Of a stretch of DNA of 64,000 nucleotides, positions 35,130-43,509 are shown in pieces. Made by a program: the position numbers and the translations under genes. Under the pieces are notes generated by a model. That model saw nothing but the letters and a program-made list of their open reading frames with translations. It was not told the origin of the DNA and ran no database searches. The first letter of the stretch is position 1, and every line of letters starts with the position of its first letter. This DNA comes from Sedimentisphaera salicampi (GTDB taxonomy: Bacteria; Planctomycetota; Phycisphaerae; Sedimentisphaerales; Sedimentisphaeraceae): positions 248,001-312,000 of the forward strand of contig NZ_CP021023.1 of the NCBI RefSeq assembly GCF_002117005.1. Reading direction: 5' to 3'.

Positions 35130-37169
35130 TTACAATGTATCAGGCATAATGTTGTTAACCATCCATTCGCCCGCTATAAGCGAAAGGTCTTGCAGGTCTA
35201 CCTTGCAGTCTTCGTTCAGGTCGTATTCAGGCAGTTCATAGCAGAACGGCTCTGCATCTGGTTTTAAATCGAAGAAAAGCTGCGCTACGGCTGGTTTGCT
35301 CAGCGGATAATTATATATCCTTACATCATCAAGCATCCCGAAGAACGTATCCCAGTCCTGCATACCTGCCCCTATAACCAGAGGCTGATCATTTACAGGA
35401 AGATTTCCTGCGGCTACTGCTGAGTTTTCAACTATAAGCTCACCGTCTATGAAGAGCCTGTAAGCTTCTGCATCTGGAGCCGGGTCGTATTGTGCAGTAA
35501 CCATATGCCATTGATTGTCAGCAAGATTTATTCCTGGCCAGAGCTGCGAATCGCCGGATGTCTCAAAAATGTAAAAAGGAGTTTGATTACCATTGGCAGC
35601 AGTGCTTATAAACCAGCCCTGATTGTCTGGATCGTCGAATTTGGCCATAAGCATTCTCCATGTTTGAAAATCATCTGTTTTTACCCACATATTTACCGTA
35701 AAACCGTATGGATAGAAGTTGAAGTAGTCAGTGCTTTCTTGAATTATCATAGGCCTGTTATCACCGAAAAATTCAACACCCTCTCCATCAATTCCGTTTG
35801 CGATGTAATTCGGGTCGTTTATCACACCACCGTGAGTTGTTGCAGCTGGGATATTTTCATCTACGCTGTCTTCAAGATTTGAATTGAGTTTCCAGTGGCC
35901 GGCAAGCCTGAAAGTCATTAGTCTCGCCGAGTCTGAAACAGCGGGGTCGAAGCCTGCGCTCAGCCCTTGGCAATAATAATAGCCTTCATCCTCTACTGAA
36001 ACGTTCTCAATAGTAAGTGTATCAGAATTTGCTCCGGATATTCTTGTTGTATTTGATAGCGGGTCGGGACTGCCTTCCTTGAACCATGCATACATTTCTA
36101 TATTTTCTGCCTCAATGCTGAATTGAGCTGTCTGAGACTGCTCAAGGTACTGAGGCTCTGGGGAAGAAACTATTATTGGTGCGAAGGGGAGAGTGGTAAA
36201 GCTGTATTTTGGCGTTGAATAAGCCTCTCCGCCTTCTTCAGCCTGCACTTGCCAGTAATATGTGGTTTCATTAACCATACCGGAAGGCGAAAAGCTTGTG
36301 TCTCCTGTAACAGTGTATTCGGTAAGGTTGTTAGGGTCTGAGCCGAAGAATACGCTGTATTCACTGAAGTTTGATGTGTCTGTTGTCTGCCAGTCTAATG
36401 AAGAATCAAGAGCAACTTCAGTTTGTCCTGTTTGAGGGAAAATGTTTACAAACTTGTTTTCTATATCAGCCTGCACGCCAGAAGCATCAAGTGCCTCATC
36501 ATAAATCCTCATATCATCCATAAAGCCTTCAAAGCCTGTAAACCAAGGACTCCAGCCTCCCCAGCCCATATTTACTGCCTGACCTTCTTCAATGTTGATT
36601 TCGGTCCCTTCGGTTTCAGTATTGCAATCTGTTTGCAGAGCACCGTCGAGATAAATATCAATCTCCCCGATTGTGTCATTTTCTTCAACTACTACCGCAA
36701 AGTGATGCCATTGGCCGTCGTTGATTACTGCTTGGGTTGCCTTCATTCCGCCGAAAACATCAACCCTCAGCTTGCTGTCTCCTGACACTGCAACGCAGAT
36801 TGACTTCCCTCTGTTGGGCCACCATTTCCCTTCATCATTGAACGGATCTCCCCAGCCTATAATGCTTGCGTTAGAATCAGTAGTATTAATCCATCCGGTT
36901 ACAGTGAATGGGTTAATTCCCTGAACGGCGTGATATCCGGGGATATCCAGTCCCGGGTAGCCGCTTGCGGGAAATTCAATACACGTACCTCTTTGCGCAT
37001 CATCAGTAACCCAAGCGGCGCTTCCGCTGAGCACACCGTCTGCCATGGCATAACCGCTGTCTTGAATCTCTGTTCCCGAGCCTTTGTAGAGGCTCCATTG
37101 ATTCAAAATTTCAGCTTTTGCCAACGAGCAGCAAATAAAAGCTAATATAAAATATATTCTGAAAAACAT
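35130..37169 (-). CDS. Secreted two-LamG, Fn3/Ig protein with dockerin-like tail
   Basis: ATG at 37169 (679 residues) follows AAGG at 7 nt; the GTG at 37184 lacks a ribosome site. Order: signal peptide, LamG 1 (~20-225), fibronectin III-like (~230-320), Ig-like (~325-420, with LTIENVSVEDEGYYYCQG), LamG 2 (~425-630) and a dockerin-like tail (DLNEDCKVDLQDLSLIAGEW). LamG 1 is closely similar to the LamG of the PEP-CTERM protein just upstream (shared GWGDP, SICVAVSGD, VFGGMKATQA, NMGWGGWSPWFTG), so the two arose by duplication. It is probably a surface adhesin or glycan-binding protein. No catalytic domain was recognised. Confidence 0.82.
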   Translation of the reverse strand: MFFRIYFILAFICCSLAKAEILNQWSLYKGSGTEIQDSGYAMADGVLSGSAAWVTDDAQRGTCIEFPASGYPGLDIPGYHAVQGINPFTVTGWINTTDSNASIIGWGDPFNDEGKWWPNRGKSICVAVSGDSKLRVDVFGGMKATQAVINDGQWHHFAVVVEENDTIGEIDIYLDGALQTDCNTETEGTEINIEEGQAVNMGWGGWSPWFTGFEGFMDDMRIYDEALDASGVQADIENKFVNIFPQTGQTEVALDSSLDWQTTDTSNFSEYSVFFGSDPNNLTEYTVTGDTSFSPSGMVNETTYYWQVQAEEGGEAYSTPKYSFTTLPFAPIIVSSPEPQYLEQSQTAQFSIEAENIEMYAWFKEGSPDPLSNTTRISGANSDTLTIENVSVEDEGYYYCQGLSAGFDPAVSDSARLMTFRLAGHWKLNSNLEDSVDENIPAATTHGGVINDPNYIANGIDGEGVEFFGDNRPMIIQESTDYFNFYPYGFTVNMWVKTDDFQTWRMLMAKFDDPDNQGWFISTAANGNQTPFYIFETSGDSQLWPGINLADNQWHMVTAQYDPAPDAEAYRLFIDGELIVENSAVAAGNLPVNDQPLVIGAGMQDWDTFFGMLDDVRIYNYPLSKPAVAQLFFDLKPDAEPFCYELPEYDLNEDCKVDLQDLSLIAGEWMVNNIMPDTL

Positions 37170-37206
37170 AAATGAACCTTTCACTAAAAAAATAAGATTA
37201 TTGTCA

Positions 37207-37986
37207 TTACCGGTTTTTCTTTCTGCTTCTTAAAGCCAGAGCTCCAAACGAAAGCAAACTCAAGGTGACAGGCTCTGGAACTATCTGCATAACCTCTGAA
37301 GAACTGAGAGCGTGGTCATAAATCCTCATATCATCCATTAGTCCATCGTAGCCTGTAAACCATGGGCTCCAGCCGCCCCATCCCATATTAACGTGCTGGC
37401 CCTGTTTAATATCAATAGCGGTTGTTTCAGTTTCAGTGCTGAAATTTGTTTGCAAAGCTCCATCCAGATACAGATCAACGTCCCCTATTGTGGCGTTTTC
37501 TTTAACTGAAACCGCAAAATGATGCCATTCGCCGTCATTTATGCTTGCCTGAGTCGCTTTCATTCCCCCGAAAACATCAAACCTTAATTTGTTGTCTCCT
37601 GACACTGCAACGCAGATTGAACTTCCGCTGCTTTTCCACCAATCTCCTTCAGCGTAAGGGTCTCCCCACCCGATGATGCTTGCATCTGAGTCAGTAGTCT
37701 TTATCCAGCCGGCAATGCTGAATGCGTTGGTTCCCTGCACAGCGTTATAATTATATATATCTACGCCCGGGTAGCCGGAAACAGGAAATTCTGCACAGGT
37801 GCCTCTTTCAGGATCGCCAGTTTTCCATGTTGCACTTCCGTTTAATGTGCCGTTGTGGGGATTGGAGCCTGTGTCATATACGGTGTCTCCCTGCCCCTGC
37901 TCAAAGTTCCAGTGGTTTATAAAACCCGCTTGAAGATTAATTGTGAGACCCCCAAAAACCAGAATTAAGTAATACTTGTAACTCAT
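37207..37986 (-). CDS. LamG-domain protein with PEP-CTERM sorting signal
   Basis: 259 residues. Signal peptide, one LamG domain (~22-230), and a C-terminus VPEPVTLSLLSFGALALRSR: a VPEP motif, a hydrophobic helix and a basic tail, i.e. the PEP-CTERM signal cleaved by exosortase. The LamG is a close paralogue of the one in the downstream gene, which has a dockerin-like tail instead. AAAGGA lies 7 nt before the ATG. No exosortase gene is in the window. PEP-CTERM proteins often go with exopolysaccharide loci, and one begins 2.4 kb away. Confidence 0.9.
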   Translation of the reverse strand: MSYKYYLILVFGGLTINLQAGFINHWNFEQGQGDTVYDTGSNPHNGTLNGSATWKTGDPERGTCAEFPVSGYPGVDIYNYNAVQGTNAFSIAGWIKTTDSDASIIGWGDPYAEGDWWKSSGSSICVAVSGDNKLRFDVFGGMKATQASINDGEWHHFAVSVKENATIGDVDLYLDGALQTNFSTETETTAIDIKQGQHVNMGWGGWSPWFTGYDGLMDDMRIYDHALSSSEVMQIVPEPVTLSLLSFGALALRSRKKNR

Positions 37987-38012
37987 AATTTATCCTTTCA
38001 GAAAAGAAATTA

Positions 38013-39653
38013 TTAACGCTGTTTTTTAATAAAACGAATTTTCGGCTCTGCAAATATACCCCAATCTCCGTTTGGGGTATCCACGCCATCTGTAGAAGTA
38101 AGTGTGATGAAATCATCTTCCGGCTTAATCGGAATTGAAACCCTTCTCACTGATTTATCAGCTGTTGCTGAGGGCCAGTTGAATTTCACTTCTCCATCAA
38201 CAAGCACTTTGAAATCCATCTCCCCAAAACCATCTTTTTTAGCGGTACTTCCAACTCCGCAAACTGCGGAGAATCTTTCAGCCTCTATTTCATCGAAAGC
38301 CGTGCGCATTGCATTGAGACTGAATGTTATTCCCATGTTGGAGTGCAGGTAGATGTAGTTATGCGGGTAATTAAGGTTTTTATTTCTTAAGGCAGGGAAA
38401 CCCTTAATTAATGAATCTGTTTTGTTTATTTTTCCGTATGCCGGCGAAGACCAGCAGACCCCATCGGTTTTTCCGAAGTCACAGGTAAGCCCAGTTGCAG
38501 AAATTTCTGTTTTACCTTTTGGCACAAAAATCCCTTCTATAAATTTGCTTTTAACCGGAAGAAAAGAATTATCTGAGACAGTTGATTTATCCCCTTGAAT
38601 CCTTCTGAAAACACCTTTTGATGTGTCGATTCCAAAATTGATTTTTCCTGTCCCGAGGCCGTTTCCTCCGCCTACCATATCGGCTAAATCGAGCTGTTTT
38701 TCCCCCCGCCATACAATATCCTTTTCTTTGTTGATATAGCGCGCGAAGAATTCTTCCTTAACGTCAATCCTGCTCACAGATGAACTGTTGTTTGAAATTC
38801 TGCAAGCGGTGTTTTCTGTAACTTCCATTACAGTATTGTTTATCCAGCTGTTAGTGTTTAGCAGCTTGGTTTTGCCTTTAATAACGTGCAGCTCAGTATC
38901 GCCGTCTTTTCCGGCAAACACCCCAAATTCAGTGCCCAGATCAACTATCTTTGAGTTCGGGGTTGTTACGGTAAAGCCGAAATCTTCATCCTTCACTATC
39001 GAATAAAGCTTTCCGCGTTCCAGCCTAACCTGAGCAGGGCTGTTGAACCTGAATTCTGCCGGTCCTTCAATAAGCACCTTAGTCTGGTTTTCAGTTTCGA
39101 ATTCTGCGATTCCGCCGGCGAGGGTAATAGTTTCTTTCTGTGCATACAGCGTGCTGCCTTCTGTGAGGTTCGTTCCCTTCCATTCAGCATTAATGGAGCT
39201 TCTCAGTACGGCTGTTTCAATTAGTTCCGGTGCGAAAAAATTTGCATATACAACAAGAAATACAAGCGCAGCTGAAGTTATTGCAAGAAGGCCAAAGGTG
39301 AGCTTGCTGAAAGTTCTATTGCTGGCTGGTGAGCTCTCGTATTCCGAAATTTGCTCTTTAGTTTTTTCATTATCCTGCTTCGTCTTGGGGAATGATATTA
39401 TGCCGCTGTCGTTTTCATTGCTGAGCACTGAGCGTGCTAAACTCAAATCCACCTTTTTATCTGTTTTTTCTATTTCAACACTTCCGTATGGCGAAAGCTC
39501 AACATAAAGCTGAACAGTTTCTGCGTACAGCCTCCTGAAGGCCTCATTTTCTCTCATAGCCGTGTTGATAAGAGATATTTCTTCAGCTGAAGCTTCTGCC
39601 TCGAAAGACCGAAGTACAATATTTACAAAATCTTTTCTGCTGATCTTATCCAT
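38013..39653 (-). CDS. FecR-domain membrane protein, putative anti-sigma factor
   Basis: ATG at 39653 (546 residues), overlapping the sigma-factor stop by 8 bp (ATGGATAA), hence translational coupling. Cytoplasmic N-terminus, one membrane helix (~117-140, LAITSAALVFLVVYANFF), FecR domain (~160-280; KVLIEGPAEFRF, IVDLGTEFGVFAGKDG, LHVIKGKTKL), then a long extracytoplasmic C-terminus. VWRGEK starts at residue 314, exactly as in the FecR protein at 14773, followed by DLAD and GGGNGLGTGK. It probably relays an external signal to the sigma factor and so controls the minus-strand polysaccharide locus; this is inferred from gene order. Confidence 0.88.
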   Translation of the reverse strand: MDKISRKDFVNIVLRSFEAEASAEEISLINTAMRENEAFRRLYAETVQLYVELSPYGSVEIEKTDKKVDLSLARSVLSNENDSGIISFPKTKQDNEKTKEQISEYESSPASNRTFSKLTFGLLAITSAALVFLVVYANFFAPELIETAVLRSSINAEWKGTNLTEGSTLYAQKETITLAGGIAEFETENQTKVLIEGPAEFRFNSPAQVRLERGKLYSIVKDEDFGFTVTTPNSKIVDLGTEFGVFAGKDGDTELHVIKGKTKLLNTNSWINNTVMEVTENTACRISNNSSSVSRIDVKEEFFARYINKEKDIVWRGEKQLDLADMVGGGNGLGTGKINFGIDTSKGVFRRIQGDKSTVSDNSFLPVKSKFIEGIFVPKGKTEISATGLTCDFGKTDGVCWSSPAYGKINKTDSLIKGFPALRNKNLNYPHNYIYLHSNMGITFSLNAMRTAFDEIEAERFSAVCGVGSTAKKDGFGEMDFKVLVDGEVKFNWPSATADKSVRRVSIPIKPEDDFITLTSTDGVDTPNGDWGIFAEPKIRFIKKQR

Positions 39654-40170
39654 TTCTCTGCCAAACAATCAAAGTTTTCTTAATGCAGGCAAGCAGATTG
39701 CAGTGAATCCTGGCCATCACCTTATATATCCCGCTTTTAGACCTTTGCAGATTCTCAGCCACCTTTTTATAGCTCAGGCCCTCTTCATAATGCATCCAGA
39801 TCATTTTTTGATCTTCATCGCTCAATTTCTTCAGGCACCCATCAAGGGCATTTCGTCTTTGCTCTTCGAGTTCTGATAAATCGTTGAATTCATCTAATAT
39901 CTGTTCGTAAACATCATTCGAGAGAAACAGCTTGTTCCTGCTTTGAGATTTTCGGTAATCAAGGATCTTGTAGTGGGCTATGGCTATACCCCAAGCAGCG
40001 AAGTTCTTATCTTCCTGATACTTGTCAAACAGCCTCCACATTTCAGAAGCAGTCTGCTGGAGCAGGTCTTCAGCGTCGCTTCTGTGATGAACCAAACTCA
40101 GAATGTAGAAGAAAATCTTCTTCTGAGATTTAGAATACAGCTCTATGAAATTGGTTTTTGAAGTTTGCAT
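39646..40170 (-). CDS. ECF RNA polymerase sigma factor (pairs with FecR at 38013)
   Basis: 174 residues, the same length as the two other sigma factors in this window. Region 2 (HRSDAEDLLQQTASEMWRLF, AAWGIAIAHYKILDYRK) and region 4 (IWMHYEEGLSYKKVAENLQR, GIYKVMARIHCNLLACIKK) are intact. It heads a minus-strand series of FecR, PEP-CTERM/LamG and glycosidase genes, and is divergent from the exopolysaccharide locus across 252 bp. The ribosome site is weak. Confidence 0.93.
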   Translation of the reverse strand: MQTSKTNFIELYSKSQKKIFFYILSLVHHRSDAEDLLQQTASEMWRLFDKYQEDKNFAAWGIAIAHYKILDYRKSQSRNKLFLSNDVYEQILDEFNDLSELEEQRRNALDGCLKKLSDEDQKMIWMHYEEGLSYKKVAENLQRSKSGIYKVMARIHCNLLACIKKTLIVWQRNG

Positions 40171-40365
40171 TAATTTTTCTTAAAACCCTTATTATTTTTT
40201 CCCTCACTATGTTATAGGCTAAATTTCCAAAATTAGAGGGTTAAAAAAAGTAAAATTTGATATTTTCAGAGAAATGGCACAAATTATCTAACCAGCAAAA
40301 GAGATTCTACCCTTCAGTTTACTCTTGTGAAAACATAAATTGAAATTCAAAGTAATATAAAACGA

Positions 40366-40393
40366 TTGAAAATTATTATAGACATATTAGTAT
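40366..40393 (+). promoter_or_regulatory. Possible sigma-70 promoter of the exopolysaccharide locus
   Basis: TTGAAA (40366-40371), a 16-nt spacer and TAGTAT (40388-40393) lie about 30 bp before the first gene of the locus, within the 252-bp divergent gap. The area is very AT-rich, so a chance match is possible. Confidence 0.3.
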
Positions 40394-40422
40394 ATACCGA
40401 TAAGAAGTAAGCGGGGAAGTAA

Positions 40423-40872
40423 TTGGGCTTTAATCCAATAAATATATTTTCGTCCCGAAATTTCGGGGATAAGTTCTACAGGAACAGAAGGCAGAATATT
40501 TCAAACAATTTTTCTGTTGCCGGTACGGTATCGCCTTTTGTCAGAGGGGGACTTTTTGTATTTATTTTTATATCTGTTCCGCTGTTTTTCTTTTGCCTTG
40601 AGATTTACTTCTCAGTAGGCGAGAGCTATGAGTACAGCGGGTTTGTCTCGAATTACATATTAGTCGGTCTGTACTGCATACTTATACCAATCTTCATAGC
40701 AAGTACCTGTCTTATGCTGATAAGGCCGATTTACACCCTTTTCTGTTTGATTTATATGCTTCTGGTTGCAGGTGTAAGCTTTTTGATTGCACCAACAATA
40801 ATGGAAAGGGTGTTCGATATGTGGATAGACTTTTTGCATTATGTTGCCGATTTGCCGCCTGATACAAGATAA
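40423..40872 (+). CDS. Small inner-membrane protein of unknown function
   Basis: 149 residues starting with TTG after GGGGA; a stop codon directly precedes the TTG and no ATG occurs until within the membrane part. Three hydrophobic helices (~45-65, ~77-99, ~102-122) follow a basic, Asn/Arg-rich N-terminus (~35 residues). No family recognised. It is the first gene of the locus and ends 18 bp before the receiver-phosphatase-kinase regulator, so it may be a membrane input or partner for that protein (inference). Confidence 0.65.
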   Translation: MGFNPINIFSSRNFGDKFYRNRRQNISNNFSVAGTVSPFVRGGLFVFIFISVPLFFFCLEIYFSVGESYEYSGFVSNYILVGLYCILIPIFIASTCLMLIRPIYTLFCLIYMLLVAGVSFLIAPTIMERVFDMWIDFLHYVADLPPDTR

Positions 40873-40890
40873 GAACGGAGATTTATTTTT

Positions 40891-42513
40891 ATGCTGAAAA
40901 GGCTTTTGGTCGTAGATGACGAACCTTCAAACATCTTTACTCTTCAGTCTATGCTGGAGTACAGGGAGGACTTTGCTGTTGATTCCACGGAATCGGGGTT
41001 TCAGTGTATTGAGATGGTTAAGCGGAACAAGTACGACTTAGTTTATCTGGATATTATGATGCCTGAGATTGACGGGTTTCAGGTATGCGCAAAAATCAAG
41101 GAAATCAATGAAAACATCCCTGTGATTCTGGTTACAGCCCTAAGCGACAGCGATTATCTCCGCAAGGGGTTTGAGGCAGGAGCGATAGATTATATCAGAA
41201 AGCCTGTTGATGACCTCGAACTCAAGGCCAGGACTAACAATATACTGAAGAACAAAGAGGCCGAGAATAAAATACGGGAGCTTTATTCGAGCCTTCTAAG
41301 AGATCTGAAGGTCGCTTCGAAGATTCAGTCTCATATGCTTCCGCCGGAGTTTGTTGTAGATACTGATATGAATTTCTGTTCCGGCTATTCCCCCTCCACC
41401 CAGATCGGAGGGGATCTCTACGATATAATAAAGCTCTCTGCTGATCGGATTTTCGTCTATATTGGCGATATATCCGGACACGGGGCTCAGGCAGCCCTTC
41501 TTATGGCTGCTGTTAAGTCCACTATAAGGGTGATCATAGAGGAAAAGGAGGGTGAAATAGAGCCCTATGAGCTTATGAACATACTCAACAAAACCCTTGC
41601 CGGCAATTTATTCGAGAATCATTATATGACACTTCTTGCCGGCGTGATTGATTTAAGCAGCGATGAGTTTACCTTTTTCAACGCAGGCCATCTTCCAATT
41701 ATCCAATTTAACTGCAAGCAGAGAAAGGGCTCTCAGCTTGCAAACAAAGGCTCAATCCCAATCGGCTGGGATTCTTCCCTTGAATACCACAAGGAAGAGC
41801 AGGATACAATCACCCTCTCCGGTGATAACATTTACATCCTGCTTACAGACGGGATTATTGAGTGCGAAGGGCCGGACAGCGAAGAACTGGGGATTGAGGG
41901 CTTTATAGACCTGCTTGAGAGTGTGATAATCCCTGATACCTGCCTGCTCCTGCCGCACAAGGTGAAGAGTTGGCTGCACAATGCCGGCTACGAGATCAGT
42001 CAGGATGATTTCTCAATGCTCAGTTATGAGAAGAGCTCCAACCCAAACACCTTCACTTTCGAGCTGAGCCAGCTCACAGGCGCAGCAGAATCCGGAATCA
42101 CCAAGTTTGAACCCGCAGACTACAATCTGGACAACGTGTCTCTTGCGAGCAAGATAATCGAAAGGCTCTGCTATGAAAAAAGCTTCTCCAGCAAGCTCGC
42201 TGCAGAAGCTGAACTGGTTACAAGCGAGTTTGTTACTAATATAATTTCCCACGGCTTGAAGCCAAATGAAGTGCCTTTGGTTTTAGTGCAGCTCTTATTT
42301 GATGAAAGCGGAGTGAACCTGCGTTTTGTAGATAATGGAGTTGAATGGAAACCAGATATACTGCAGGCGAGCTTGGCAGGCTTTTTCGAGAAGCTGGATA
42401 AATTCTCAGAATCCGGCAGGGGAATGGCGATCATCAAGAGTATCTCCAAGGCGATAAAGAGGCAGCGTTTTGACGGTATGAACGAAACCTCCGTATATCT
42501 TGTGAATGATTAG
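40891..42513 (+). CDS. Receiver - PP2C phosphatase - HATPase kinase regulator (HsbR/SypE-like)
   Basis: 540 residues. A receiver domain (~4-118) has phosphoacceptor Asp54 (VYLDIMMPE) and Lys104 (YIRKP). A SpoIIE/RsbU-type PP2C domain (~150-370) has the metal residues in GGDLYD (173-178) and GDISGHG (192-198). A C-terminal RsbW-like Ser kinase (~400-540) has an N-box (VTSEFVTNIISHG), FVDNGVEW and GRGMAII. Such proteins both phosphorylate and dephosphorylate a STAS protein, with the receiver choosing between them. The STAS partner is at 48943. The layout matches Pseudomonas HsbR and recalls Vibrio SypE, both of which control biofilm. It should set exopolysaccharide output here. Confidence 0.92.
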   Translation: MLKRLLVVDDEPSNIFTLQSMLEYREDFAVDSTESGFQCIEMVKRNKYDLVYLDIMMPEIDGFQVCAKIKEINENIPVILVTALSDSDYLRKGFEAGAIDYIRKPVDDLELKARTNNILKNKEAENKIRELYSSLLRDLKVASKIQSHMLPPEFVVDTDMNFCSGYSPSTQIGGDLYDIIKLSADRIFVYIGDISGHGAQAALLMAAVKSTIRVIIEEKEGEIEPYELMNILNKTLAGNLFENHYMTLLAGVIDLSSDEFTFFNAGHLPIIQFNCKQRKGSQLANKGSIPIGWDSSLEYHKEEQDTITLSGDNIYILLTDGIIECEGPDSEELGIEGFIDLLESVIIPDTCLLLPHKVKSWLHNAGYEISQDDFSMLSYEKSSNPNTFTFELSQLTGAAESGITKFEPADYNLDNVSLASKIIERLCYEKSFSSKLAAEAELVTSEFVTNIISHGLKPNEVPLVLVQLLFDESGVNLRFVDNGVEWKPDILQASLAGFFEKLDKFSESGRGMAIIKSISKAIKRQRFDGMNETSVYLVND

Positions 42514-42521
42514 GCGGGCTT

Positions 42522-43361
42522 ATGAAACCTCAAGTAAGTATAGTTGTAAGAGCGTGCAATGATATAGCGTACATTGAACAAACCCTTGAGATGATCTCAA
42601 GGCAGAGCTTTCAGAATTTCCAGCTTTTATGCCCCGATTCAAATTCTACAGACGGCACATACGAAAAATTATGCTCCTACTGCTCCGAAGCCTACCGCAT
42701 TGAAGGCAGATACGTGCCCGGGAAAGTGCTCAATGAAGCGGTGAGTAAATGCAGGGGCGAGATAATCGTTTTCAATAATTCAGACTGCGTTATCCAGGAT
42801 GAACGCTGGCTCGAGAATCTTATCAAGCCTTTCGAGGATCAGCAGGTAACCGCTGTTTACGGCAAGCAGGTGCCGAGAAAAGATGCAGATCCTCTTGTGG
42901 TAAAGGATTACAGCAGGGCATTCAGCCGAGAATCGCTCAAATGGGGGAATTTTTTCTCCCTTGCCACAAGTGCAATCAGGAAGAGCTCATTGCTCGAACA
43001 CCCGTTCAATGAAGAAATTCAGTATTCTGAAGATGTGGAATGGGCTTGGCGGGCAAGGCAGAGGGGCGAGAAGATTGCCTTTGCAGAGGGGGCGGTTGTT
43101 GAGCATTCTCACAATTATACAGTTGAAGAAATAAAGAAAAGATTCTACGGCGAGGGGCTCGCCGAGCCTGCAATTTATGGAAGAAGGCCTGCAGAAGAGA
43201 CCTTCCCAGCTTGCGTTATTAAGCCGGTGGTGGCGGAGACCTTGAGAGACTGGATATATCTTCTAAAAATCGGCCGGTTGGATTTGTTCCTCTGGGCGCC
43301 AAAATACCGCTGGCTTCAGAGAAGCAGTGTGTATAATGGGATTAAAGAATATTACACTTAG
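42522..43361 (+). CDS. Family 2 glycosyltransferase
   Basis: 279 residues, GT-A fold. Start VSIVVRACNDIAYIEQTLEM, nucleotide-binding LLCPDSNSTDGT, DxD-equivalent NNSDCVIQDERWL, and the acceptor-side EDVEWAWRARQRGEKI. Soluble, acting at the inner membrane to add a sugar to the lipid-linked repeat unit. It starts 9 bp after the regulator gene. Donor and acceptor sugars cannot be read. Confidence 0.9.
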   Translation: MKPQVSIVVRACNDIAYIEQTLEMISRQSFQNFQLLCPDSNSTDGTYEKLCSYCSEAYRIEGRYVPGKVLNEAVSKCRGEIIVFNNSDCVIQDERWLENLIKPFEDQQVTAVYGKQVPRKDADPLVVKDYSRAFSRESLKWGNFFSLATSAIRKSSLLEHPFNEEIQYSEDVEWAWRARQRGEKIAFAEGAVVEHSHNYTVEEIKKRFYGEGLAEPAIYGRRPAEETFPACVIKPVVAETLRDWIYLLKIGRLDLFLWAPKYRWLQRSSVYNGIKEYYT

Positions 43362-43509
43362 CCCCATTAATAAAGCCTTTTTAAAAATTTATGTTGTATA
43401 GAGGGCATTTATTTTTAGTATAGGTAATGTTAGCCAGTTTTGAACTGAGTCAGCTTTGAAGGATGCGGATTCAGGTTTTAATCAGGTTCTGTTTTGGAGC
43501 TGCGTAAAA

